Of a stretch of 64,000 nt of DNA, positions 44,350 to 54,330 are shown in pieces. The DNA is taken from assembly GCA_947501845.1 (NCBI GenBank), contig CANMXP010000002.1:124001-188000 (forward strand), given 5' to 3'. A program made the translations under genes and the position numbers. How positions within the stretch are numbered: the stretch's first letter is position 1; each line of letters starts with the position of its first letter. The stretch comes from an uncultured Flavobacteriaceae bacterium (lineage in GTDB: Bacteria; Bacteroidota; Bacteroidia; Flavobacteriales; Flavobacteriaceae). The notes under the pieces are model-generated. The model saw only the letters and a list, made by a program, of their open reading frames with translations, made no database searches and was not told where the DNA came from.

Positions 44350-46962
44350 TTATGCGCGTTTTTTCTTGACCAACATTCGCTTAATTTCATTAAGTTTCAT
44401 AAGCGCTTCTACGGGCGTAAGTGTATCAATATTAGTATGTAAGATTTCATCCTTGATATTTTCCAACAAAGGGTCGTCTAAATTGAAAAAACTTAATTGC
44501 ATCTCATTTTCTATCGATTTAACCTTATCGGTTAGCTCTTCACTAGAATGAGACTTCTCTAATTTCTTTAAAATCTTATTGGCACGATGCAATACTTGCT
44601 GCGGCATCCCTGCCATTTTAGCAACATGAATACCAAAACTATGCTCACTGCCACCTTCAACCAGCTTTCTTAAAAAAAGCACATTGTCTTTTAATTCTTT
44701 AACCGATACATTAAAATTTTTAATACGTTCAAACGTTTCGGTCATTTCATTCAACTCATGATAATGTGTTGCAAACAAAGTTTTAGGTTTTGCTGGGTGT
44801 TCATGCAAATACTCACTAATGGCCCAGGCAATTGAAATACCATCATAAGTACTCGTCCCACGACCTATTTCATCAAGTAAGACCAAACTTCTATCTGATA
44901 TGTTATTCAAAATAGAAGCGGTTTCATTCATTTCTACCATAAAAGTTGATTCGCCCATAGAGATATTATCGCTGGCACCAACTCGTGTAAAAATTTTATC
45001 TACCAAACCAATACGTGCCTCTTTTGCTGGTACAAAGCTTCCTATTTGAGCTAATAGTACAATTAATGCTGTTTGACGCAAAATAGCCGACTTACCAGAC
45101 ATATTAGGACCTGTAATCATGATAATTTGCTGCGTACTCCTATCTAAAAACACATCATTAGAAATATATGCTTCGCCAATAGGTAATTGTTTTTCTATAA
45201 CTGGGTGTCGACCATCTTTAATATCTAAATCGAAAGAATCATCAATAGTAGGGTACACATATTTATTATTGTTTGCCAGTTGGGCAAACCCACACAAACA
45301 ATCCAATTGCCCAATTAAATAAGCATTTTGCTGTACCGATTTTATAAATTGATTCATCCAACTAACCAATTCTGCAAACAACTGCTGTTCTATAGTTTGA
45401 ATCCTATCTTCTGCCCCTAAAATTTTAGCTTCGTATTCTTTAAGTTCCTCGGTAATGTATCTTTCGGCACTTACCAAGGTTTGCTTTCTAATCCACTCTT
45501 CGGGTACTTTATCTTTGTGAGTATTCCGCACTTCAATATAGTAACCAAATACATTGTTTGAAGCTATTTTTAAAGATGTGATGCCAGTACGTTCACTTTC
45601 ACGCTCCAGCATATTATCTAAATAATCTTTTCCAGATTTCGATAAATCCCTCAATTCATCTAATTCAGTAGAAAAACCAGAAGCAATACTGTTTCCTTTT
45701 AATACATTTACTGGCGCATCTTCATTGAGTGTCTCCTTAATTTTTTCGCGTAATACATCACAGCTCTGGAGTGAATCGCCAATCTTTTTAAGTGACTCAT
45801 TATCACAATTGGATGCTAACGATTTTATAGGTACGATGGCTTCTAAGGAGTTTTTAAGCTGAATGACCTCACGTGGATTTACTTTGCCTGTTGCTATTTT
45901 AGAGATAAGCCGCTCTAAATCACCAATATGTTTAATATGATTCTGAATGTCTTGAAGTACAACATGCTCCTTTGTTAAAAAACTAACTACCTCATGGCGT
46001 TGTTTAATCTTATCAACATTTTTTAAGGGCAAAGCCAACCAACGTTTCAACAACCTGCCCCCCATAGGTGAAATGGTTTTATCTATCACATTTAAAAGTG
46101 TAACAGCATTATTGTTGGTCGAACTATAAAGTTCTAAATTCCTAATAGTAAATTTATCCATCCACACATATGCATCTTCTGCAATTCTGGAAATAGAGGT
46201 AATATGCTGTAATTTGTTGTGCTGTGTTTCCGATAAATAATGAAGAATAGATCCCGACGCAATAATGCCTTCGTACAAATCTTCAATACCAAAACCTTTT
46301 AGTGTTTTTGTGTCAAAATGTTTCGTTAATGTTTCATAGGCATAATCGGTTTGGTATACCCAATCTTCCATATAAAATGTATGAAAATCATTCCCAAAGG
46401 TTTCATTAAACGTGGTACGTTTTTGTTTGGAAACCAGAACCTCACTCGGATTGAAATTCTGTAATAACTTATCAATATACTCTGCGTTACCTTGCGAAGT
46501 TAAAAACTCGCCTGTGGAAATATCTAAAAACGAAATACCTATATATTTTTTATCAAAATAAACCGAACACAAAAAGTTATTGGATTTAGATACTAAAACC
46601 TCATCGTTTAATGCCACTCCTGGTGTTACCAACTCAGTCACGCCACGTTTCACGATCGTTTTGGTTTGCTTAGGATCTTCTAACTGATCGCAAATAGCAA
46701 CCCGTTCGCCTGCCTTAACCAATTTAGGCAAATAGGTATTTAACGAATGATGTGGAAATCCAGCCAACTCAGTTTCGCTTTCGCTACCCGCACCACGCTT
46801 GGTTAAAATAATACCTAAAATACCAGCAGTTTTAACAGCATCCTCTCCAAAAGTTTCATAAAAATCGCCTACACGAAACAACAACAAAGCATCAGGATAT
46901 TTGGCCTTGATAGTATTATACTGTTTCATTAAAGGCGTTTCTTTTTTTGATTTAGTAGCCAA
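44350..46962 (-). CDS. mutS: DNA mismatch repair protein MutS
   Basis: The 870-residue protein is complete. The mismatch-contact motif is in [16 protein letters not shown] (Phe-x-Glu) near residue 30. Connector, lever and clamp domains follow. The ATPase has Walker [32 protein letters not shown], the Walker [18 protein letters not shown] and [10 protein letters not shown]. It finds mismatches and recruits MutL. It is monocistronic here. A 9-bp A/T-only hairpin follows the stop codon and may act in termination together with nearby tRNA promoter DNA. Confidence 0.98.
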   Translation of the reverse strand: MATKSKKETPLMKQYNTIKAKYPDALLLFRVGDFYETFGEDAVKTAGILGIILTKRGAGSESETELAGFPHHSLNTYLPKLVKAGERVAICDQLEDPKQTKTIVKRGVTELVTPGVALNDEVLVSKSNNFLCSVYFDKKYIGISFLDISTGEFLTSQGNAEYIDKLLQNFNPSEVLVSKQKRTTFNETFGNDFHTFYMEDWVYQTDYAYETLTKHFDTKTLKGFGIEDLYEGIIASGSILHYLSETQHNKLQHITSISRIAEDAYVWMDKFTIRNLELYSSTNNNAVTLLNVIDKTISPMGGRLLKRWLALPLKNVDKIKQRHEVVSFLTKEHVVLQDIQNHIKHIGDLERLISKIATGKVNPREVIQLKNSLEAIVPIKSLASNCDNESLKKIGDSLQSCDVLREKIKETLNEDAPVNVLKGNSIASGFSTELDELRDLSKSGKDYLDNMLERESERTGITSLKIASNNVFGYYIEVRNTHKDKVPEEWIRKQTLVSAERYITEELKEYEAKILGAEDRIQTIEQQLFAELVSWMNQFIKSVQQNAYLIGQLDCLCGFAQLANNNKYVYPTIDDSFDLDIKDGRHPVIEKQLPIGEAYISNDVFLDRSTQQIIMITGPNMSGKSAILRQTALIVLLAQIGSFVPAKEARIGLVDKIFTRVGASDNISMGESTFMVEMNETASILNNISDRSLVLLDEIGRGTSTYDGISIAWAISEYLHEHPAKPKTLFATHYHELNEMTETFERIKNFNVSVKELKDNVLFLRKLVEGGSEHSFGIHVAKMAGMPQQVLHRANKILKKLEKSHSSEELTDKVKSIENEMQLSFFNLDDPLLENIKDEILHTNIDTLTPVEALMKLNEIKRMLVKKKRA

Positions 46963-47270
46963 TGGTAAAATAGTTTTTAAGTGTTATTTTTGCAGATATC
47001 GATAAGATTGCTAATGTAGTACTATTTTGATTTTTTTTGAAATTGGGATATTAGAAGTTATCTACAATTCGCTTAAGATTTCAACAATGATTGTATCATT
47101 ACGAAGGAGAAACGACTGTGGTAATCTTATGAAAAAAATTCAAAATTTTATTAAACAAGTTACTACATCACAAAAATAACCTCATAACAACGTGAAATAA
47201 TAAGATTTCTGCCGAAGTTTATCTTGAGTGATAGTCGACGAAAGACGAAAATGAAAGAAAATGATTTTCT
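46963..47270. other. Divergent mutS / methyltransferase intergenic region
   Basis: This is 308 bp without a gene. ATCATTACGAAGGAGAAACG near 47097 and TTGAGTGATAGTCGACGAAAG near 47223 look like decayed arms of the intergenic repeat family. I see no firm promoter for either gene. Confidence 0.4.
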
Positions 47271-47798
47271 ATGCGTAAACTAAAAAATAGCGAATTAGAC
47301 CGATTGAGTGTAAACGATTTTAAATTGGTAGAGAAAACACCAATCATTATTGTTTTAGATAACATTAGAAGCCTTAACAATATCGGTTCCGTATTCAGAA
47401 CAAGTGATGCTTTTTTAATTGAAAAAATTTACCTCTGTGGTATAACGGCTAAACCACCTCATAAAGACATTCATAAAACAGCTTTAGGCAGCACCGATAC
47501 AGTAGATTGGGAATATGTTGAAAATACCATGGATTTAGTTGAGGTACTTAAAGCCAAAAAGGTAAGAGTATGTGCTATTGAACAAACCGAAAACGCCACC
47601 ATGTTAAATGATTTTAAGCCTGAAGCCGATACGACTTACGCTTTAATTTTTGGCAACGAAGTAAAAGGGGTTGCTCAAAATGTAGTTAGTGCTTGCGATA
47701 CTGTTATTGAGATTCCGCAGTTTGGGACCAAACACTCATTAAATATTTCTGTGAGCTGTGGCGTTGTGATTTGGGATGTGTTCTCTAAGTTAAAATGA
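47271..47798 (+). CDS. TrmH/SpoU family RNA 2'-O-methyltransferase
   Basis: The 175-residue protein is a single SPOUT domain without an extra RNA-binding domain. Motif 1 is ILDNIRSLNNIGSVFRTSDAF-like (Asn and Arg at the active site), motif 2 YALIFGNEVKGVAQ and motif 3 IEIPQFGTKHSLNISVSCGVVIW. It transfers methyl from AdoMet to a ribose 2'-OH of tRNA or rRNA, acting as a knotted dimer. The target nucleotide cannot be told from the sequence. It is a single-gene unit. Confidence 0.92.
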   Translation: MRKLKNSELDRLSVNDFKLVEKTPIIIVLDNIRSLNNIGSVFRTSDAFLIEKIYLCGITAKPPHKDIHKTALGSTDTVDWEYVENTMDLVEVLKAKKVRVCAIEQTENATMLNDFKPEADTTYALIFGNEVKGVAQNVVSACDTVIEIPQFGTKHSLNISVSCGVVIWDVFSKLK

Positions 47799-47876
47799 TG
47801 AGTCTAATAATTTGTTTCTATTATACTCATATTTAACTAATTTTAATTATAAAATTTAAGTGAAAATTTTCAACAA

Positions 47877-49196
47877 TTAATTATTGGTTATTTTTGAACC
47901 ACTACCCAAGGCTATTATTTTGTTTTTAAGCAATCTATAATCTGGTCTTTTACTATTCTCTGAATCAATGAATAATTCGGAAGGATTAGTCCTAGCGTAG
48001 ATATTAAAAAAAGAAGGGTTTTCATACCAAATTTCTAAATCTTTATTGTTATCGTTAGAGTTTAAAAAAATAGTGCCTTTACAATTGTTAAAATATGTGT
48101 TTTCAAATTGTACCTTTCCTAAACTGGCATCATTAATTTTAATATTTTCATCAAGTATTGCTGCTTTACTAAAACCAGATATTACACTTTTATCAATTTT
48201 AAAGTTTGTATTTGCACCTATATATGTAGATTCCTTTACTAGGCCTACTTCAATTTCATAATCTAAGTTTCTAGTATCAGTTAAAAGTGTCATATTTTTT
48301 GCTATGACTACTGTTTCTTCTTTGGTAAAATCGACCTCTTTAACATTATTATAGGAGACAGCGCTAATACATCTAGATTCACCAGATGATATATAAGGAG
48401 ATCGAACGGCTAATGAATTATTTATTTTACATACAGCACCATAGCTAAAATCATAATCATTTCCATTAGATTTATATGAAACCATTTTGTCTAAGTTAAC
48501 TTCTCCCCCAATAACATTAAAGGAATTGCCAGCAGAATAGCTTACCATGACATTATTTATTATAGTTTTCGCCCCTACTCCACCTAACAATAAAGCATTG
48601 GAAACATTAGATCTTTTCGTTTTTCCTCCTGCATATTCCACTCTTACATACGATATAAATCCAGAATGGGCTTTTAGACCTTCTCCTCCAAAATTTGTGT
48701 ATTTATAGCTTGAGGGTTCAATTTCCGCATAAAAAGAAGTTCCAGAACTTTTCTCCAATTTGTTAGTATGTCCATCTCCAAGTATTATTATACCCCCCCA
48801 ATCTCCTGCTTTTTTGGTGGTTTTATTTGAAGTAAAAACAATAGGATCGGTTAAAGTGCCTTCTGCTATTATGGCAGATCCTACAGTAATAGTAAGCGTT
48901 GCTTTCGATTTAGAATCCCCCATAATCACTGTCCCTGGTTCTATACTAAGAATAGCATTATTTGTAACAAAAACATTCCCTAACAACAAATAAGTGTTTT
49001 CTTTGTAAAGTGTTGTATCCTCTGTTATATTGCCAGTCAATACATGAGTGCTTTCTCCGTAATCTATTGTATCGGGTCTAAATTCTGTCCAGGAACTGAG
49101 CCAATTATTAGTCCCTATTATACCTCTTTCTTGCTGAGCGCTAACACTTCCAAAAACAACTGTTAGCAACCATATTATTTTAGTGAGATTTTTCAT
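47877..49196 (-). CDS. Secreted beta-helix-like surface protein
   Basis: The 439-residue protein has a signal peptide (about 1-20). The mature part contains EPGTVIMGDSKSKATLTITVGSAIIAEGTLTDPIVFTS and AGDWGGIIILGDGHTN, a signature of a Bacteroidetes secreted family with right-handed beta-helix character, often found in cell-surface loci. I see no catalytic motif and no T9SS tail. The gene for a second secreted protein is 51 bp upstream on the same strand, so the two are probably co-transcribed. Role unknown. Confidence 0.7.
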   Translation of the reverse strand: MKNLTKIIWLLTVVFGSVSAQQERGIIGTNNWLSSWTEFRPDTIDYGESTHVLTGNITEDTTLYKENTYLLLGNVFVTNNAILSIEPGTVIMGDSKSKATLTITVGSAIIAEGTLTDPIVFTSNKTTKKAGDWGGIIILGDGHTNKLEKSSGTSFYAEIEPSSYKYTNFGGEGLKAHSGFISYVRVEYAGGKTKRSNVSNALLLGGVGAKTIINNVMVSYSAGNSFNVIGGEVNLDKMVSYKSNGNDYDFSYGAVCKINNSLAVRSPYISSGESRCISAVSYNNVKEVDFTKEETVVIAKNMTLLTDTRNLDYEIEVGLVKESTYIGANTNFKIDKSVISGFSKAAILDENIKINDASLGKVQFENTYFNNCKGTIFLNSNDNNKDLEIWYENPSFFNIYARTNPSELFIDSENSKRPDYRLLKNKIIALGSGSKITNN

Positions 49197-49247
49197 GATA
49201 AATATTTTTTATTAAAATAGTTCTTTATGGGGCTTTATAGAATCTGC

Positions 49248-50126
49248 TCAACTTTTAACAGAAAAGCCATATAAAAAACTATTATCCACCAAATACATTT
49301 CTTTAGTTCGCTTATTTTGAATTAATACTCGCTCTTCTTTAGTGTATAATTTCTCTTTAGCTATACGTAAATTTGAAACAGTTTCTTTTGATATTAATTG
49401 ATCTTTCAAAAACCTATTGGTTGGCATGTTTAATACAAAATATTCACCTACTACCGAGTAATCTCCTATTATCTCTTCTGGAGGCACGATGTTATTTTTT
49501 AACGTATAACCCTTTTTATTTTTTAGGTTTTTACTATCCTTTATTTTTTTAGTATTAGATAATCTCTCTCTTAAAGCTGCAATTGATTCATAAGTAGGTT
49601 TTTCTGGAACTTCAATTTTATTATCTAATTTCAATAAAATCTTGTTTAAATGCACTTTCATATTCTCAGGATTTAAACTAAGAAGTAAAAATCCAGCCTT
49701 CATACCTTTATTTATGTATTTATCGGAATAGAAAAGGTCTTTAATATTATGCTTTGAAGCTAGAATTTGCGCTTCTTTTAAAAGTGTTACTTTATTTCTG
49801 AAAGATTTACTTGAGCTATTAAAAGCAACAACTTTACTTTTAATAGTCAATATATCGTTAGATCTATCAAGAGCCTTATAATAATTAGCCGTTTTAGAAA
49901 TACTATCGGCCATTACTTTCTCCAATTCACTTTTTAATTTAGTATATTCTGGATTTAATGATTGCTCCGTTTTCACATAAGAGACGCCATAAATTTCTGA
50001 AGTGGATTGCCCTTTTAACGTTTGTTTTCTAGTATTGATCCTGTTAAATTCGTAGTGTTTTTCTTGAGAATGTGTACTACAAACTGTTAAGAATGTAAGG
50101 GTCAAACATATGAAAGTAGTTTTCAT
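49248..50126 (-). CDS. Secreted protein of unknown function
   Basis: The 292-residue protein has a signal peptide (about 1-20; CSTHSQ at the cleavage region, not a convincing lipobox). The mature part is Lys-rich and largely helical, with KSELEKVMADSISKTANYYKALDRS and LRERLSNTKKIKDSKNLKNKK. The C-terminus (YFVLNMPTNRFLKDQLISKE...NKRTKEMYLVDNSFLYGFSV) may be a small beta domain. I recognise no family. First gene of the pair with the beta-helix protein. Confidence 0.6.
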   Translation of the reverse strand: MKTTFICLTLTFLTVCSTHSQEKHYEFNRINTRKQTLKGQSTSEIYGVSYVKTEQSLNPEYTKLKSELEKVMADSISKTANYYKALDRSNDILTIKSKVVAFNSSSKSFRNKVTLLKEAQILASKHNIKDLFYSDKYINKGMKAGFLLLSLNPENMKVHLNKILLKLDNKIEVPEKPTYESIAALRERLSNTKKIKDSKNLKNKKGYTLKNNIVPPEEIIGDYSVVGEYFVLNMPTNRFLKDQLISKETVSNLRIAKEKLYTKEERVLIQNKRTKEMYLVDNSFLYGFSVKS

Positions 50127-50314
50127 AAATTATAAATTAAGTTCAACAAAGTAAATGAGGGCGCAGTCAAATGTATAGACTAACCTTCTATAGCCTCAAA
50201 AAAACTCGCCTAAATACAAGTTTTCTGGTTTAAATGGCTTGCGCAATAGCATTTAACCATTATAAACAAAGAGAATTATATCATAAAAAAAGGGGTAAAA
50301 ACGGTACTAATGTT

Positions 50315-50322
50315 TAAATTTG
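50315..50322 (+). promoter_or_regulatory. Possible -7 box of the GH117 gene
   Basis: TAAATTTG fits the TANNTTTG consensus and lies 68 bp before the ATG at 50390. No TTG is present at the -33 position, so the call is weak. Confidence 0.3.
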
Positions 50323-50389
50323 TTAATCTATGTATAGTTTTAATAAACTAATTTTTTTCATTAATAAATTATCTAACAAACTAAAAACG

Positions 50390-51694
50390 ATGAGGCTTTT
50401 AACACTTTCTTTAATTGGATTATTATTTTTTTCTTGCAATTCCAAAACTAATAAGCAAGAAAAAACAGGTACAAAAATTCCCAAAAAAGCGTTCCCTTTA
50501 TTCATTAAAGATTTAGACCCTAACAGGGAATTGAGCGCAGCCATGAAACGTAGTTTTAAGCATTACGAAGCACCTCGTCTATTAGATAACGAGCTGTATT
50601 CCAACTTTAGGTATACTGAGTTAGAAGGATTTAATTATAATGATGGTAACGGAACCATAACACGTCGAGACCCTTCTAAAATTATTTTTGAAAATGGCAA
50701 ATATTATGTGTGGTATACTTATCGAAATACCCCCACAAAACCTATGGGCTATGCTAAATGTAATGATACAATCCCTTCGGCAGACTGGGACTTATGTGAT
50801 ATTTGGTATGCTATAAGTACTGATGGTTTTACTTGGGAAGAACAAGGTGTAGCCATTCCAAGACCAGAAAAACCCAACCCTGGTTGGCGTTCGGTTTCAA
50901 CCACCGATATTTTAAAATGGAAAGACAAATACTACCTTTACTATCAAGCATTCAGTGCCCCAAGTGGAAAACCTTCCAATGGTGGCGGTAGCGATGTCTG
51001 TCCTGTTGCCATGTCCTATGCCGATTCTCCCGATGGTCCTTGGACGCCATTAAACAAGGTTGTTATAGATTTTGGAGCAGAAGACGAATGGGATCATCGT
51101 GTTATTCACGATCCTTATCCTTTAGTACATGACGGAAAAATATATGTATACTACAAATCTGGTATGGATGGTAGAGACGCCAATAGAAAACACTGGGATG
51201 GTTGGGGCGTTGCTGTAGCAAAATCTCCCGAAGGCCCTTACGTTAAGCATCCTCTAAATCCAGTAATGAACTCTGGTCATGAAACTATACTATTCCCTTA
51301 CAAGGAAGGTGTTGCAGCTATAGTAACGACAGACGGCATAGAGCATTACACCATACAATATGCTGAAGATTGGGTGAATTTTGAAATTGCCTCGGTTGGT
51401 AAGATGCTACCCGTTGCCGCTGGACCTTTTTCTCCTGATGCATTTACAGATTCTAATAATGCCGATGGTATCACCTGGGGTTTATCGCATTTTATTAATG
51501 CTGGTGACGACTGGAATAAAATGTATACGAAACTGGCTCGTTTTGATTGTGATTTAAGTCAAAAGACAAACGATCCAAGTATGAAAAAGTCTAATTTACT
51601 TTATCCAAACAAACTCTATTTTAAGTATGGCTTGTCGAAAGAGCAACGTGAGCGGATTACTGAAGAGAATAAAACTGTTTTAGAAAAAAAATAA
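50390..51694 (+). CDS. GH117-family lipoprotein (anhydrogalactose-type hydrolase)
   Basis: I chose the ATG that begins the signal peptide MRLLTLSLIGLLFFSCNSK (lipobox FFSC, Cys16), giving 434 residues. A 20-residue N-terminal extension in the same frame is not needed. The fold is a five-bladed propeller, with TRRDPSKIIFENGKYYVWYTYR, CDIWYAISTDGFTWEEQGVAI, GWRSVSTTDILKWKDKYYLYYQ and YADSPDGPW. This is the pattern of GH117, whose known members release 3,6-anhydro-L-galactose from the non-reducing end of neoagarooligosaccharides; other specificities exist. It should be anchored to the membrane facing the periplasm. No agarase or SusCD genes are adjacent, so it is an orphan or part of a split locus. 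Confidence 0.85.
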   Translation: MRLLTLSLIGLLFFSCNSKTNKQEKTGTKIPKKAFPLFIKDLDPNRELSAAMKRSFKHYEAPRLLDNELYSNFRYTELEGFNYNDGNGTITRRDPSKIIFENGKYYVWYTYRNTPTKPMGYAKCNDTIPSADWDLCDIWYAISTDGFTWEEQGVAIPRPEKPNPGWRSVSTTDILKWKDKYYLYYQAFSAPSGKPSNGGGSDVCPVAMSYADSPDGPWTPLNKVVIDFGAEDEWDHRVIHDPYPLVHDGKIYVYYKSGMDGRDANRKHWDGWGVAVAKSPEGPYVKHPLNPVMNSGHETILFPYKEGVAAIVTTDGIEHYTIQYAEDWVNFEIASVGKMLPVAAGPFSPDAFTDSNNADGITWGLSHFINAGDDWNKMYTKLARFDCDLSQKTNDPSMKKSNLLYPNKLYFKYGLSKEQRERITEENKTVLEKK

Positions 51695-51704
51695 TTTTTT
51701 TGCT

Positions 51705-51820
51705 TGAGGTCGCTCAAAAATTTACAAATTGTTATTTTGAAGGCAATCGAAAAATCCCTACATCCTGTTTAAGCAGATGTTTAATTTTTAAGAGATTCTT
51801 CACTACGTTCTGAATGACAC
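51705..51820. repeat. Decayed inverted-repeat element
   Basis: The right part, AGATTCTTCAC...TGAATGACAC (51793-51820), is the reverse complement of 41710-41737 with about four mismatches in 28. A hairpin (ACATCCTG...CAGATGT) lies at about 51760-51780, and the left part includes TTGAGGTCGCTCAA. No coding content. Confidence 0.5.
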
Positions 51821-51851
51821 TTTTAAACAGCCTTAAGTTTAAAATATTTGG

Positions 51852-51880
51852 TTGTAACATCATGATTTAGGATATTTTTG
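51852..51880 (+). promoter_or_regulatory. Promoter of the DUF1801 gene
   Basis: TTG (51852-51854), an 18-bp spacer and TATTTTTG (51873-51880): a good Bacteroidetes promoter. Transcription would start near 51887, about 10 nt before the ATG. Confidence 0.6.
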
Positions 51881-51897
51881 AATTCAAAATAAAATGA

Positions 51898-52326
51898 ATG
51901 AAAAACATAGAAGTAAAAACAAATCCTGAGGTTGAATTGGTTTTCAATAATTACCCAGATTCTGTTAAAAAGCAAATGACAAACCTTAGGGAATTGATTA
52001 TAGAAACTGCTAGTGAAATAGAAGGTATAACTAGCCTAGAAGAAACACTAAAATGGGGTGAACCGAGCTACCTAACCAAAAAAGGCAGTACCATTAGAAT
52101 AGATTGGAAATCTAAAAAACCAAATCAATATGCCATATATTTTCAATGCACGAGCAGATTAGTATCTACATTTAGAACCGTCTATAAAAATACGCTTGAT
52201 TTTGAGGGTAAAAGAGCCATTATTCTTCAACTAAAAGAAGAACTCTCTAAAGAAGCTTTAAAGAATTGTATTGCTGCTGCACTCACCTATCATAAAGTTA
52301 AACATTTGCCTTTGTTGGACATGTAG
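51898..52326 (+). CDS. DUF1801-domain protein
   Basis: The 142-residue cytoplasmic protein fits the YdhG-like DUF1801 family (PF08818): FNNYPDSVKKQMTNLRELIIETA, then ETLKWGEPSYLTKKGSTIRIDWKSK and YAIYFQCTSRLVSTFR. The WGxPxY motif is characteristic. The biochemical role of the family is not established; a fold similar to frataxin-like or iron-binding proteins has been proposed. Single-gene unit with its own promoter. Confidence 0.85.
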   Translation: MKNIEVKTNPEVELVFNNYPDSVKKQMTNLRELIIETASEIEGITSLEETLKWGEPSYLTKKGSTIRIDWKSKKPNQYAIYFQCTSRLVSTFRTVYKNTLDFEGKRAIILQLKEELSKEALKNCIAAALTYHKVKHLPLLDM

Positions 52327-52378
52327 GGTGACATAAGCAGAACATAACCACAAAGTAAATTCACTGGATTCAGGGTAG

Positions 52379-52406
52379 TTCAACCAATAATACATATATA
52401 AATTTG
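52379..52406 (+). promoter_or_regulatory. Probable promoter of the gene at 52437
   Basis: TAAATTTG at 52399-52406 with a TTC (one base off TTG) 17 bp upstream at 52379-52381. The implied leader is about 25 nt. Confidence 0.45.
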
Positions 52407-52436
52407 CGTAATGCTTTTAAAAAATGACAGACTCAA

Positions 52437-53549
52437 ATGAATAAAAAATTACTATTATTATTCGCCACATGTTTCCATTTAATAACATTTGCCAATGACG
52501 GAGCTTATTATGCTTCTGGTAATCAACTAATACCAATAACAGAAACTCAAATTAGCATATCCAAAGAGGTTTTAAATATTGTTAAAAAAACAGACAGTTC
52601 AGGTGATTATGTTTATGTGACAGTAGATTACACTTTTTATAATCCTGGTCTAGAGAAAAAAATCTTAGTTGGATTTGAGGCGCCTTCTCCAACTGGAGAT
52701 GTAGATGGTTATCCAAAAAATGGGGCTCATCCTTACATATCCAAATTCAATGTAAAAATGAATGGAAAAATGTTAAAATTTAAAGCTTCAATAGTAAACA
52801 CGGAGAATTATTACGTTAATAATGAAATTGACGCTAAAACCGAAAAAGAAGTTATTGATAAGGATTTTAACACTAATGACCCTGAATTCTACTATGTCTA
52901 TTACTTTGATGCAAATTTTAAATCTGGCATAAACAAAATCACCCATACATATAGATTTGATATATCTAACTCTATACTGCACAATTACTATTTTGACTAT
53001 ATTTTAACCGCAGCAAATAGATGGAAAAATAATCAAATTGATGATTTCACCTTGAATATTCATATGGGGCCTAATGAAGGCTTTAGTTTAAAAAACACCT
53101 TTTTCAAGAATAAAAATGAGTGGCTTGTCCAAAATGGAAGAAGTCTTTATTCTGGTGATCTTACAAAATTTATTACTCATACTGGAAGCATAAGCTTTAA
53201 AAGAAAAAATTTCAGGCCTAGTGGCGAACTTTATTTATATTCTATAAGTGGTTTAATGAAGAATTCCTATATGTCATTTGATTATTCTAGACATAATTTA
53301 CCAAACCGTATTAATGTTGGAGAAGAGGAAACCCCTACAAATTCTGTAGATGAGAACTCTTTTAAAGTTTTGAGAAATTTACCATTTGCTATTAGAGGAT
53401 ATGTTTTTAAAACTAAGTTTATACAAGACTATTATTTATCACAAAGTTGGTATAAACCAAATTCCAAAGACAAAGCTAATCTTGAAACATTAGCTATTGA
53501 TGAGAACAATTGGCTGAAAATTGTAAAATTAAAAGAGTGGGATAAATAG
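52437..53549 (+). CDS. Secreted DUF4424-like protein
   Basis: The 370-residue protein has a signal peptide (about 1-19, ending TFA). It begins NDGAYYASGNQLIPITETQISISKEVLNI and continues with VYVTVDYTFYNPGLEKKILVGFEAP, the order of strands seen in DUF4424 proteins (secreted, unknown function). No enzyme motif or lipobox is evident. The C-terminal third contains FAIRGYVFKTKFIQDYYLSQSWY. It has its own promoter and is followed after 137 bp by a lipoprotein gene with another -7 box. Confidence 0.65.
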   Translation: MNKKLLLLFATCFHLITFANDGAYYASGNQLIPITETQISISKEVLNIVKKTDSSGDYVYVTVDYTFYNPGLEKKILVGFEAPSPTGDVDGYPKNGAHPYISKFNVKMNGKMLKFKASIVNTENYYVNNEIDAKTEKEVIDKDFNTNDPEFYYVYYFDANFKSGINKITHTYRFDISNSILHNYYFDYILTAANRWKNNQIDDFTLNIHMGPNEGFSLKNTFFKNKNEWLVQNGRSLYSGDLTKFITHTGSISFKRKNFRPSGELYLYSISGLMKNSYMSFDYSRHNLPNRINVGEEETPTNSVDENSFKVLRNLPFAIRGYVFKTKFIQDYYLSQSWYKPNSKDKANLETLAIDENNWLKIVKLKEWDK

Positions 53550-53624
53550 TAAAACAAAATACTAAGTATAAGTGAATTAAAAATTACATTACTATGGCAT
53601 AAACTTACCATAATATAAAACATC

Positions 53625-53632
53625 TACCTTTG
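53625..53632 (+). promoter_or_regulatory. Possible -7 box of the lipoprotein gene
   Basis: TACCTTTG fits TANNTTTG and stands 55 bp before the ATG at 53687. It overlaps the alternative start codons at 53630, which favours the downstream start. No clear -33 TTG. Confidence 0.35.
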
Positions 53633-53686
53633 TTAATTAAGAAAAAACACTTAGATAAATCTCAAAAACCTACTAATATAATTTCG

Positions 53687-54241
53687 ATGAAAAAGATTCT
53701 TACAATTTTACTTTTAACTACAATTTTTGCATGTAATTCTGGAAACAAAACAAAGAGTGAGACTCAAAAGGACAATGTTTCCAACATTAAAACCGAAACA
53801 AAGAATGAACCTAAAAAAGACGATATATCGAGTATAAAAACTGAAACAAAAACAAATATAGATTCTAACTCAGATATTATCTCTAAATTCTTAGTTGATA
53901 TAAGCATATTAAAAGAAGTTGAGGGCAAAAATCCCATTGTTTTATTTCAAAAATTGGCTAAAGATAAAGCAAGCAAAGTATTAACAGTCTCTAAAGACAA
54001 CATGAAAGACATACTATCTTCAGCAAAAAAACACAGTAACTGTGTTATTACTACGGGCGACCATACTATTGTTAAAATAATCGACATAAATAACTGCAAA
54101 CAATCTCGGTCATGGGGAGCCTGCATGCCTTTTGCGAAAGGATATATTAAAAAAGGTGAATTTATATTACAAGAAGATTATATTAACAATATTATTGGTA
54201 TTCCTGACTCACAAGTAAGAAAAGCGTATCTGTTTGATTAA
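53687..54241 (+). CDS. Lipoprotein of unknown function
   Basis: The start is at MKKILTILLLTTIFAC, giving a lipoprotein of 184 residues (lipobox IFAC, Cys16). The mature N-terminus is a charged, probably extended linker with a repeated unit (NVSNIKTETKNEPKKDD / DISSIKTETKTNI). The C-terminal domain (about 65-184) contains DTITTGDHT-like residues NCVITTGDHTIVKIIDINNC and GACMPFAKGYIKKGEFIL with three Cys. I recognise no family. It precedes the DUF4419 gene by 89 bp. Confidence 0.6.
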   Translation: MKKILTILLLTTIFACNSGNKTKSETQKDNVSNIKTETKNEPKKDDISSIKTETKTNIDSNSDIISKFLVDISILKEVEGKNPIVLFQKLAKDKASKVLTVSKDNMKDILSSAKKHSNCVITTGDHTIVKIIDINNCKQSRSWGACMPFAKGYIKKGEFILQEDYINNIIGIPDSQVRKAYLFD

Positions 54242-54330
54242 GAATTAAATATAAATGTCATATTACTTGCTCTCCTAATAATGGGATTTATTGAATAAAT
54301 TAATACTACTTTATTTCTAGAAAATAACCA

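Noticed and set aside
46985-46992. TATTTTTG plus-strand box
   Set aside because: It is about 280 bp from the methyltransferase start and close to mutS on the other strand, so there is no clear target.
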